Of a DNA stretch of 64,000 nt, positions 46,969 through 57,300 are shown piece by piece; position 1 is the stretch's first letter, and each line of letters starts with the position of its first letter. Made by a program: the position numbers and the translations under genes. The DNA comes from Farysia itapuensis. Taxonomy: Eukaryota; Basidiomycota; Ustilaginomycetes; Ustilaginales; Ustilaginaceae. The notes beneath the pieces are model-generated. The model had not been told where the DNA came from, searched no databases, and saw nothing but the letters and a program-made list of their open reading frames with translations. The DNA is taken from the NCBI GenBank assembly GCA_023212645.1, contig JALBYC010000033.1:1-64000 (forward strand), given 5' to 3'.

Positions 46969-49900
46969 ATGGATCGCTCAGCCACCGCAGCAGATCTCCT
47001 CTCGTCGCCCGACCAGCGCCGTCAGCAACAGCAGCACCAGCAGCAGCAACACTACCATCATCAGCGTCAGGATCAGCAGCAGTATGCACCGTTCCAGCCG
47101 CCAGCCTCTGCATCCATACCGCAATCCTTTGGCATCCCCCCAAAGGGTATGACCGTCAATGGACGCACACCCAACAACGTCGACCCTACCTATCTCACAA
47201 CTTTTAACGATCCCATCGCCGAAGCATACATCGCAGATCAAGCCCTAGATGAGCCCTTCTACTCTCTACCACCCCCCGGAATGATTTATCTCGCTGATGG
47301 GTCACTCGTACCCATCTCATCTGCGAACGGCATTGTACCTGCGTACTCCCAGCATCCAGGTACAGTCCATCCCGCTACAGTCCACGTCGACACCCGGTTT
47401 CAAGAGCTGGCAGATGATGGCTCTTTCGGTCTCTTTGATGACTTTGGTGGTCAGGCTGACGGCACGTTTGGCGAGGAACTGTATGATGCTGTACCTGGGT
47501 CTTCCGCTCGGGCCCATGACGGCAGCGCAGACCAAGGTGTGTCACCAACAAAGGATGCACGTGCACCACGTCGTCGCACACGCAGGAGACAGAACATCAG
47601 TTGTGACCAGTGTCGAGCGTCCAAACGAGGCTGTGACTTCCAGCTTCGCCTCGACGCCGATGGAAATGACACGTCCAAGGCAGTCGGAACGGATGCAGAG
47701 CCCAGTGCGACAGCCTACACAGATGTCGAGAATCGTGTTCCACCACCACCACCAGACATTGCCATGCCGCTCCCCTTTTCGGCGCCGAGTGTTCCGGGTA
47801 CTGGCGACAAGCGCAAGCTGTCTGACGCTGGTCAGCAGAATGGCACAGCAGGTATAGGGGCCAACAAGCTGGTCTGTTCCAACTGTCAGAGAAGAGGCAT
47901 CGAATGCACCACCAACTTTGCAGACTCCGTGAGGATCAACAAGCTAGCAGCTCAGGTAGCCAAGGATGAACCCTCTTCAGAGCTGTTCTCTTCATCTCCG
48001 GTCATGGCAGGTAGCGCGACCAAAAAGCGTGCTTTACCCGAACAAGGGTCAGACAAAGGGGTGCGTTCCATGTCAGTACATAGCAGTGATACCGGCTCAA
48101 CCAGCGATCCAGATGGCAGCGAATCGCGTGCACGCTTCATCAGAAACTTTCAAGATCGAACGGAATCTTCCACATTGGCTGCCAGCGGTCCCAATGCACG
48201 CTTCACCCATCGCGCCGACTCGTTGCTGCTAACCACCAGCCGAATGCGTCTCTACGTCCACACAGTCGAGCCCAACGCCAATCTCTGGCTCTCTCGGGCA
48301 TGCTCCCCACTCCGCACCGACGGCGACTTGGGGGCGTACATCAAAAGTGCCATCGGCTTGGACGCCCTCGGTCTCTCGCAACAGCTTTGGGCTTCTTGGC
48401 ACGTCGATTCTCCCTCGTCCAAACGAGAACACCAGCCAAACCTCTTCTACCTCGTCTACGGTCTGGATCATCTGGGAGGCGAGATGGGCGTCTGGGGCGA
48501 AAAACCACAACAGGTATCCAAGATGTCGGGTAATGGCGCACCGAGCTCCAACGCCGCTCTTGATGCAGCATCGTCCGAGTTTTATCAGGGTCTTGCCGAG
48601 ATTACCGGCAGAGCTCCTGGTGGCTGGCGTCGATCAAAGCGTGATCTCATGATTGACGAAGCGGTCAAAGCCACCATGCTCGCTTATGCCTGTCAGTTCC
48701 GACTGGACGATGAGACTACGTCAAGTAGCGCTGACGCTATCTCCCGCAAGGCGCTCGACGGCAAAATGTATCGCGACGCCCATGACCGTATTGCAACAGC
48801 GGCCTGGAAGCGTGCCCGTTCTCTCATCCTCCAGCTTGCCCCACGACGCTCCTGTCGAGTCGCTTACGGTCTCTTCTTGTTCGGTGTCACAGCACCTCCC
48901 CCGGGCGCGCTGGCGGAAGGCGGTGTCACCTCAGGAGCGGACGCGGCAGAGGATGCAGCATTTGCGTTTGAGACTGCCGCACGTCATCTCGAGTGGTTCG
49001 TTAAGCGCTGCCGCAATCTGGTGCGCACTGTCGACCAAGCTTACAAAAATCCATTGCTTAGCGACAATACCGAGGTGTTGAAGCAGCGCCGTGTTGCAGG
49101 AGACCTTATGGGTCTGGCCGAATCTCTCGGCTGGTTTGGTCTTTTGATTGATACCGTAGCGCACGTCTCGCAAGGACGGAACTCCAACATGCGCGAAGAC
49201 TCGCTGGTCGATCAGTCTAGCGGAATCGGATCAGGTACTGGACCTGGCGTCAGTCATGGGCCTGTTCCCACGACTGGCTTTGCTTCGAGCCCGCCGGATC
49301 TTTCGACCGAGGCCCTATTTGCACTTCAAGACACGATCAATCTCTTGCCTTCTCGACAGGCGCCGCCCGGCGCCTTCCCTGGTACATCGGAGACGTACAT
49401 GCACGAAGAGTCGGACGTCGATGGATCGTTCCAGGTGGACACCGTCATGTCGCAGCGGATCATGGAGCGAGCTGCCTGCGCGCGCGACCTGATTCCAGCA
49501 TTGCTGCGCAACCCGGGTGCCCTTGCCAATGCCATTCCTTTCGAGACGCTAGTCGGCGGAGATCCCAATGCGCCGACAGGCGGCACGCTGCTCAACATCA
49601 ACAGTCCAGGCGGTGGTCTGAACGAGCAAGTCGTCTTGCTCGGTGTCGCATGGGGCACCGCGGTGGAGGTATACATTTGGCGTCGCGTCGGAGTGCTGCA
49701 TGCAGCAGCGCGCACCCTCCTCGCGTCGAACAATGCCTACGAGGCTCTGGTCAAAGGCTCTGGTGCAATCGTGACAGACCGCATGGAAAAGCTGGTGATG
49801 AACATTCTCGAGGCCGTTCGTCTCTTTCACAGCATTTTCGACAGCTTGATCTCTCGCGCTCTCGACGAATTCGCCCATCTTTCGCGCCAGGCTCGCACCA

Positions 49901-50640
49901 TGCTGAGTTTCTTTGTCATTCACATCCATCTGGGTGTATTGCACTTTATTCGACTGGCGAAAAAGATGGAGCAGAAAGAGCTGGAACTGGTTCAGTCGTT
50001 CAATGCTACTCAAGCGGCTTCAGCCATGCAGTCGTCCCCCAATAGCCACTCGCCAGAGACGGCCAAGTCGGCTTCGTCCAACATTGGCTCACCGCCGGCC
50101 AGCAGGTCAGCACAACAGCCGCTTCGGTCCAAGATGATTGAGTCGAGCGTCGAGCGTCGCATCGTCGGTCGTGCCGCTGCTCTGGGCATGGCGCGCGTAG
50201 CAGCGCTGATCAACGCCGAGTCCGCCCAACTGGAAACGGCAGCTCGTCTGGGAAGAATGGGACCAAAAGCATCGCCCAAGGACGGCAAAGCACGCAAAGG
50301 CTCCTTCTACGACCGAACTGGCGAAAAGGGCATCGCTAACCCGAACCCGAACCCCATCGAAGACTCAGCCAACGCACCCTGGAGACACCCATACCCCATC
50401 ATGGTCGCAGACGCCCTCAAACTAAGCGCACAGCAACTGCACGACGAAATCTGGGACCACCTCATCATCGTACCCCGCAACGACGCCGAACTGACCCTCC
50501 TCATGTCCAACTTCTCCGTCCTCCTCGAAGGATTCAGCCGTCTACTCCACGCAGTACCAGGCCTCGGTGTCTATCAACAGACTCTCTCCGATCTGGAAAA
50601 CGCACGTGATACGGCAAACTTTGTCGCGTCCCAGCCTTAA
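46969..50640 (+). CDS. Zn2Cys6 transcription factor with an 80-residue insertion inside the zinc cluster
   Basis: A 1223-residue regulator. The N-terminus is Gln/His-rich (~15-45). The zinc cluster is split: ISCDQCRASKRGC (~212-222, C-x2-C-x6-C) and LVCSNCQRRGIEC (~303-313, C-x2-C-x6-C) are separated by 80 residues, where a normal GAL4 cluster has roughly 5-12. A basic RRRTRRRQN stretch precedes it. The remainder resembles the fungal middle homology region (AFETAARHLEWFVKRCRNLVRTVDQAY, ILEAVRLFHSIFDSLISRALDEFAH). It is encoded between PKS-A and PKS-B and is the natural candidate for a pathway regulator, though it could equally be a global factor with no role in the cluster. Confidence 0.88.
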   Translation: MDRSATAADLLSSPDQRRQQQQHQQQQHYHHQRQDQQQYAPFQPPASASIPQSFGIPPKGMTVNGRTPNNVDPTYLTTFNDPIAEAYIADQALDEPFYSLPPPGMIYLADGSLVPISSANGIVPAYSQHPGTVHPATVHVDTRFQELADDGSFGLFDDFGGQADGTFGEELYDAVPGSSARAHDGSADQGVSPTKDARAPRRRTRRRQNISCDQCRASKRGCDFQLRLDADGNDTSKAVGTDAEPSATAYTDVENRVPPPPPDIAMPLPFSAPSVPGTGDKRKLSDAGQQNGTAGIGANKLVCSNCQRRGIECTTNFADSVRINKLAAQVAKDEPSSELFSSSPVMAGSATKKRALPEQGSDKGVRSMSVHSSDTGSTSDPDGSESRARFIRNFQDRTESSTLAASGPNARFTHRADSLLLTTSRMRLYVHTVEPNANLWLSRACSPLRTDGDLGAYIKSAIGLDALGLSQQLWASWHVDSPSSKREHQPNLFYLVYGLDHLGGEMGVWGEKPQQVSKMSGNGAPSSNAALDAASSEFYQGLAEITGRAPGGWRRSKRDLMIDEAVKATMLAYACQFRLDDETTSSSADAISRKALDGKMYRDAHDRIATAAWKRARSLILQLAPRRSCRVAYGLFLFGVTAPPPGALAEGGVTSGADAAEDAAFAFETAARHLEWFVKRCRNLVRTVDQAYKNPLLSDNTEVLKQRRVAGDLMGLAESLGWFGLLIDTVAHVSQGRNSNMREDSLVDQSSGIGSGTGPGVSHGPVPTTGFASSPPDLSTEALFALQDTINLLPSRQAPPGAFPGTSETYMHEESDVDGSFQVDTVMSQRIMERAACARDLIPALLRNPGALANAIPFETLVGGDPNAPTGGTLLNINSPGGGLNEQVVLLGVAWGTAVEVYIWRRVGVLHAAARTLLASNNAYEALVKGSGAIVTDRMEKLVMNILEAVRLFHSIFDSLISRALDEFAHLSRQARTMLSFFVIHIHLGVLHFIRLAKKMEQKELELVQSFNATQAASAMQSSPNSHSPETAKSASSNIGSPPASRSAQQPLRSKMIESSVERRIVGRAAALGMARVAALINAESAQLETAARLGRMGPKASPKDGKARKGSFYDRTGEKGIANPNPNPIEDSANAPWRHPYPIMVADALKLSAQQLHDEIWDHLIIVPRNDAELTLLMSNFSVLLEGFSRLLHAVPGLGVYQQTLSDLENARDTANFVASQP

Positions 50641-50756
50641 TCCCCCCCTCTCCCCCTCACCACTCTCGCGGGAAATGTCAAGCGATGTGGCAATGGCATT
50701 CATTGTAATCGGGCTGTGTTATCTAGTGTTCTGAAAGCGGTGGGCCCTGAGGTTTA

Positions 50757-53700
50757 CTAGGGCTGGGAGGCGAGGGCGGTGCGGCAGTGGGATGCGATGA
50801 TCTCGGATACGCGCGCGATGGCAGGTGGGCGGACGAGGGTAAAGTGGTTGGCGTGTGGGATGGTCTCGGTGTGTACGGTGGGTAGGAGTGTGTCCCATCC
50901 GTCTGGGCCGTGTGCTGTGGCGCCGTTCAGGTGGAAGAGCCAGTCGATTGTTGCATTAGGCTGGTCGACAGCGCCAGTTGGGTCGCCGGGCAGAGCGTCC
51001 GCGGGGACAATGTACACCGCATGCACGGCCGTGTGCATCCGCACCGCTTTGTACAGCGCCAAGTTGTCCACCGTTGCCTTGAAGTGCGCGATAAGCTTGG
51101 GCGACATGCGCGCTGGTGCAATGTCCTGCACCTCTGGAGCGGTCGTGATCCAGTCGACAAACGTCATCGGCAGCGGAGGATACTTTGCAGGACACGGCGA
51201 GTGCAGCAGAAACAGGCCCGCTACCCGTTCTCCCACCCCGGCGTCGGTGTGCTCGCCCAGCATGCGGGCGATTTCATACGCCACCATACCGCCGAAACTC
51301 CATCCGCCCACCAGGTACGGCCCCTCCGGCTGGACCAGCTTCATGCAAGCGTAGTAGTACTGTGCGATTTGTTCCACTCCGCCGTTCCACTCGCTTGCGT
51401 CGCTCAGAAACGCAGAGTTCAGCCCGTACACCGCCCGCTCCATCGCAGGCACGAATTGGTACACCGCCGACATCCCCGCCCCGTCCGGGATCAGAAAAAG
51501 GGGCGGCTGCGACTCGCTGCCCGTACCAGCACGCAGCAACACAGGCGCTTTCGCCTTGGGCACGCTGAAACGCGAAGGGCTGTGCATGGCAGCGGTGTTG
51601 ACGGCAGCTGTGATGGGCGCAGCGGAAAGCTTGCTACCGAGGAAGACTCGAATATCGCGCAGCGTGGGATATTCCAGGAACAAAGACGGTGGTAGCTCGA
51701 AACTGAGCTGTGGCGTCAGGCTGCCCAGCACGAGGAGCGACATCAGCGAGTCCATTCCGAGATCAGCCAAGTTAGCGTCTTGTCCAAGGCTACCGGCCTC
51801 CACGCCTAACTCCGTCTCGACTGTTCGAACAACAAGCTCCATCGCTTCGTCCACTTGGCTAGAATTGGACGGCGCTATGTCCGGTAGCATGGCGTTGTCG
51901 TTATGAGCCTCGATCGAATCTGTTGTTGACTGTACAATTTCAGAAAGGACGACCGGATCTGGCCCGTCATCTACTTGCGTACGGATCCAGGTGAGTAGCT
52001 CTCCCGGGCTGTCGCACTCGAGGAAAAGCGACTGCGGGATCGGAAATTCCAGGTTCAGCGATTCGAGCGTCGACAGACATACCAGGGACATCAGACTGTC
52101 GAGGCCGAGGTCGGCAAACTTGACGGCTGGCTTGATCTCGTCAGCAGACACACCCAATTCGGCTGCAAGCACGTCAATGATTTTCTCCAGCACTTGCATC
52201 GCCTTGCTTTTCCCCGCGGGAGCTGTGACTTGGACGAACGTGGCCTCCGGTGCAGAGACGATCGTAGGAGCCTGGTGCCTTGACTCAGTAGTCTTGACAA
52301 CAGGTGCAGTCTTGACAGCTGGAATGCTGGCCTTTGTCTCTTGAGCCACTAGCTTGAACTTGGCAGCATGCAATTCGCCTACAATGTTGAGCTGCGCATC
52401 AAGCACAAATACCTCGATGGTCACTGATTTGTCGTCATGGGTCGATCGAGCATTATTTTCGAGCAGCGCCATGTACACCTTGCACTCGAGCCACTCGTCT
52501 TGCACAAGGTCCTGGAACGGAAGCAAGATAGCTTTCTGTAGTTCGTATAGCTGAAAGCCGACGTCCCCAACGTCCGCAAGGGAACTGCAGAACCATGCCC
52601 CACACTGCTCGAGCACATCAAGCAGGCGTGGAAATTGACTAAAGCCCGGTCTAAAGTCAGCTGTAGACAAGCGGCACGAAAGAAGCGCAACGGCCTCTGC
52701 GCGCAGTAGTGAAGCGCTGCGAATGACTCGTACAGCAGACGAGTGTGTGTGGACCTTATCCAAGGCGCGTTGAACTAGACGCGGACCTAGCATCTCTCCG
52801 TTCTTCACAATCCTATCTAGATGATCCTTGAGCAAAGACTGGGTGGTCGCCCATGACCGCACTGCTTGCAATCGCGATATAGGATCAAGTGTGCAGCAGG
52901 CAAAGTCTTGCCCGATTCGCTCTTGAGAAACAGTAATCAGTCGGGATGCTAGACGGACGCTGGTAAAGATCGTCTCAGTCTGATCCAGTCGCAAATTATG
53001 GAATTGTACTTTGCGCAGACAGATCGGATCAGCGGCATCGGTGGTAGAAAGCGCCGCCTCCTTGATCGACTCGCACAGTAGCTCTGCAATCACCGACAAC
53101 GCAGACTGAGATTCCATCGTGTCCGTCCAGAGCTTGCCTTTCAGGTCTGATCGGTATACTCGCTCGTCTGAGTCTGTTTTGACCACCGAAGACAGCAGAG
53201 ATTGATTCAGAACACTTTCCTCTATTTCGGTACCTGCTGTATCGTCGCTTTCGTCAGTTTCGCAAACGTCAGAGCTGTCATCGTCCCCAGAAGCTGAAGC
53301 AACGTCAGCTCGGATCAGATTTCGATCATGGTAGTCCATCCAGTACTTCTGTAGATGGAAGCTGTATGTCGGCAAGTCGTGTAGCATCTTTAAATCGTAG
53401 AGGTAAGGGCGGTGAAGCTCGATCCACTTGACATTGTATCCTCTTTGATGCAGGTCTGCAAGACTTTTCAGCAAAAGACTGTAGAGGTTTGCTGGTGAAA
53501 CTTGGCCGTCCTGAGAGTCCACTGAAGTCATCAAAGAGTCACCAATGCGCAACCACGTCGTTCGTTTCGTCTCGTCGCGAATCTTGGGGAGTGCATCGGA
53601 GCCAAGGATTCTGTCTGGATGCGTCCGAACTAGGTTCAAAGCTTCCCTCTGTGAAGTGCTGCCGCGGATCGTTGTATGTTGCTCAGGCTCTGTGCCGTCC

Positions 53701-56700
53701 TGTGCTTTCAAGATCGTGATCGTATTACGAGGCATCGTTCCTGTAGCGAGCAGAGGGATAGCTGGCGCCAAAGAGCCAGAAACGTGTGCAGGGACCAGGC
53801 CAAGATCAATCAAAAAAGTGCTGAGCATCATCTGATGCGCTGTGAACTGTTCTTCCCTGGTCAATTTTTGCCCGTGCGATACGAGTGCTTGAACATCATT
53901 TTGTCTCTGCAGTAGACTCATATCGCTGGAAACAAATTCCGCGAAGGCTGCTGTGTCGGTCAGGGAGGTCTCGTTCGCGAAGAAGAAGCCCAAGTCCGGA
54001 AGATCCGTCGCGGAGGTGACCTCCTCGATTCCTGCAACAGCTAGGTGTGTCAGTAATTCGCTCTGCTCCGCTGCCACCACAGTCAGTCTGAAGGGATGAT
54101 GCGTTCTTCTGCACGTGAGGGTGTAGCTCAGATCGCTCAACTCAACGTCGCGCTGAAGATAGTTGAGGAGAGCCCTTCTCTGTCCTTCGAGCGACTCCTT
54201 CGTCCTAGCTGAAAGGGTGAACACGTACGCAGGACGAAGGTCCTGATCAGACTCCGGTGGAGCGACAGTGTGTGCTTCTTGAACCAGCAACGCTCCCTGA
54301 TGGCCTGTGCTTGCCAAGCTGTTCACAAGGATACATCTCTTGCGATCTGATTTTCCTTGGCCTTGTGGTATCTTCTGAGCCTGTACCGGCACAAAGAGAT
54401 TCGATGTCTCGCAGACGTCTGAGATTCGAGGCTGCAGCTGTAGTCCTCCCGATCCGGTCAAATGACGTGGAATCATGCCGTTTCGAAGCATCAAGACAGC
54501 CTTCATAACAGATGCCATAGCGGGGACGGCCTCACCAGCTCCCAAGTTCGGTCGTGTACTGGATACCGAGATTTTGGGAAGCGACTGGCTCGTCGAAGAG
54601 ACTAGCTGCTTGAAGGCCTCGAACTCGACAGCCTCGCCTTCTTGAGAGTGATATCCGCTCGCCTCGATATGAGTCACGTCCCGAATTTCAGGGCCGTGCT
54701 TGGAGAACAGCTTCTTCATCACTGCGGCTTGGCGAGAGGCGGATTGCGGCTGGTTTTTTGTCGGATGATGGGACGCTGTTTCTACAGCCGGCAGGCAAGC
54801 CAGGATGGTGTCTCCATCTCGCACAGCAGTCGAGCGTCGCTTAAGCAGTAAAACGCCACAGCCATCTCCTCTCGTCTTTCCATCCAGCTGCGAGGAGAAT
54901 GTAGCATTGGTACCGCTTCGAGACAGGACACCGTCTTTGTCCATGCCGATGAAGATTTGAGGCTGAGTCAACACATTGACAGCGCCAGCCAATGCCACGT
55001 CGCACTGATGGCTCAACAATGCGCGCCTGGACCACTCAATTGCAGATACAGCTGTGCATTCCAGGGTGTCAACTGAGACGCTTGGACCTTCCCATCGGAG
55101 AGAGAAAGAAACATGTCCAGGAATGAAGGCACGAATATTGCCGGTGATGAAGTAGCTACCAATATTGTGGCTAGCGTTCTCGCGATAGTCGTCCCATGAT
55201 GCACCCATACAGATCGCTATGCGTTTTCGGTCGAATGACGATGGCGAATTGGCATCATGAGAGTAGCCGGCTCTTTCAAGAGCTTCATAGGAGCACAGCA
55301 TGGTCAAACGGTGCTGCGGGTCTAGCTGTTCGATCTCCTTGGGCGACATGCTAAACAGTCGAGCGTCCATAGTCTGGGTGACGTCAGCTGGCAAAGCATG
55401 CATGTGACGAGCCAGAGTCTGATTGACACCAGAACCGTAGTATTGGTCGATATCAAACAGATGCTTTGGTATCTGCAGAATGCATCAAAGGCATGGTCAA
55501 ACATTACGTCACGTCAAAAGATGCGTGGCTACATCCTTACCTCTGAAACAGTCTGACGCCCACTTTCGAGACAGCTCCACAGCTGTTCAGGTGTTCGAAC
55601 GTCGCCAGGGAATCGACATGCCATGGAGACGATGACTACTTCATCCCCCTGGACGCTTGGATCGCTGAGGTAACGAGGCAATCTAGATTCGTTGAGCGAC
55701 TCGAGTGTCTTTGCCCAGTCACGAAGAAGGCTTGGAACATCGTAGACGTAAGTTGAGGATACCAGTTCCGGCTTAGATTGAGCATCAAAGCGCTTCTTGA
55801 TATCTGAAGCGAGACCTATGCCAGGACCGAGGCTGACGATCGCTCGCGATCTGCTGCATACACCTTCCTGTTGTTCTTCAGCTTTGAGTAAAGCGTCGAC
55901 TGTGGCATCCCGCCATGCTGGGCTGCAAAGGTTGCTCTGCGCGAGTCGATGTACATAGGCAGACGGATCTTCTTCGTGCAAGACGCCAATTTGAGCCGCA
56001 TCCCACACAGTCTTAGTAGGGCGAGGGATATCTGCTTTACACAGCAAGATGCGGCTCTCGATATCGTCTAAAATGCGCCTGGCTTCGGTTTGTAGATCTT
56101 TGTGGTGGTATGGTGAGTAGATTTCTAGATCGCACGTCCTCAAGGTGCCCTGACTCTGGTCGACGTCCTGCAGCCATTGACTGAAGATTTGCAAAAGGGC
56201 TGGAGGGCCACTGACGGAAACTTGGTCCAAAGCGTGGGCCGTGACGTATAGCTGGCTTGAGAAGTCGGGATGCTAATGCCCCAAGATTTTGGTCTCCAAG
56301 TCAATTTGTGCAATACTTCTGACGTTTTGCGCGGCAATGCTCACCTCTATCCATGTCGCATGAAAGTCATCGAGCAGGTCACGAACGCGGTCGAGGCTGC
56401 TGCTTGAGGCTGATGAGATCACCATACTCCAGCGAGCCTCTGCGCCATTCAAGGTGTGACTGTTTTTTGCCACTCGTTCTCGCGAAGCTTTGGAGCGAAG
56501 ACCTATCCAAAAGGCGACGCGAATGGAGGTGATGGCAGCCTGCATGTAGCTCCATACATTGCAGAGCTCGGCTCCACACGATTCGGCAATGTTGCCGGCT
56601 GCCCAAGCGGAGAGTGCACCAGTACAGAGCCCAAGTAGATGGGCATGTGGATGGCTGATAGCCGACCAAGTTTCTGTCAGGGCAGGATCAAGCATGTTTG

Positions 56701-57118
56701 CTCGAGCGCAGTGAACTGCCACAATGTTGGCGGCCTGCAAGAGACACAAGAGGACACTGTTGATCACAGGATCGGTGCGGTTGGTACAGACATGATAGCT
56801 GACAAGACTGCGAAGGTCTGAAAACACGTCAAAGGGTGGAAGGTGGGGCAGAAGCTCAATCTCTTTGGATCGCGGATGGTCTATGTTGGGCTGTTGACCG
56901 ATAGGGATCTTGGCGACGCTCTGCATCTCTGCACGGATTGCTTCGAGTGCAAAGGTGATGAAAGACTGAAGTTGCGGCTGGTAGCGCGCTAGCACAAAGA
57001 CGGCATCAAAGGCATGGAGAAAGTCGGAGCCTTGAGAGCCAAAGACGAGGACAGGCGAGGCTTTCGGTCCCGACAAGATTGTCGGGCTGGAAAAGGGCTC
57101 AGAGTCTGAGAAAGTCAT
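50757..57118 (-). CDS. PKS-B: non-reducing PKS-like protein SAT-(dead KS)-(dead MAT)-(dead PT)-ACP-ACP-TE
   Basis: Three exons (57118-56345, 56272-55541, 55472-50757; introns of 72 and 68 nt with clean GT-AG borders and preserved phase) give 2073 residues. SAT (~1-370) is intact: GLCTG at the active site and His in SPYHHKDL. The KS fold (~470-900) keeps its framework, but the active-site motif reads VDTLECTAVSA: Glu aligns with the catalytic Cys, with a Cys one residue later. The HGTGT His is Ser (EASGYHS) and the NIGH His is Ala (NLGAGEA). The MAT region is shortened and has SGSLAP instead of GHSLGE. The PT region lacks its His. Two ACPs follow with LGLDSLMSL (~1627) and LGMDSLMSL (~1743). 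TE is intact: GGWSFGG (~1893) and PHANHF. A TATATAA box lies ~50 nt before the ATG. Confidence 0.93.
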
Positions 57119-57300
57119 GACGAACAAAGGATCGACAGGCCGCGCAAGAGGGTGTCAGAGTCAGCGGTTATATACAGACTCTCACTGCAGCGCGACGAGA
57201 CGCCACACAGGCCACTGTTGAGTATGATCGATTACAATGTGATGCAAGTGACGAGGCACTGACGGCATGAATCCGAACCGCACCCAATTACTTTGTGTTT
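57119..57300 (-). promoter_or_regulatory. PKS-B promoter with TATA box
   Basis: A 182-bp gap that must hold the PKS-B promoter. TATATAA on the minus strand (plus 57168-57174) lies about 50 nt before the start. Farther up is CGG(N7)CCG (57263-57275), a looser form of the CGG inverted repeat near PKS-A, with extra CCG words beside it. Confidence 0.45.

Noticed and set aside
50757..57118. PKS-B as a decayed pseudogene
   Set aside because: All three exons keep frame over 2073 residues, splice sites are clean, and SAT, both ACPs and TE retain every key residue.
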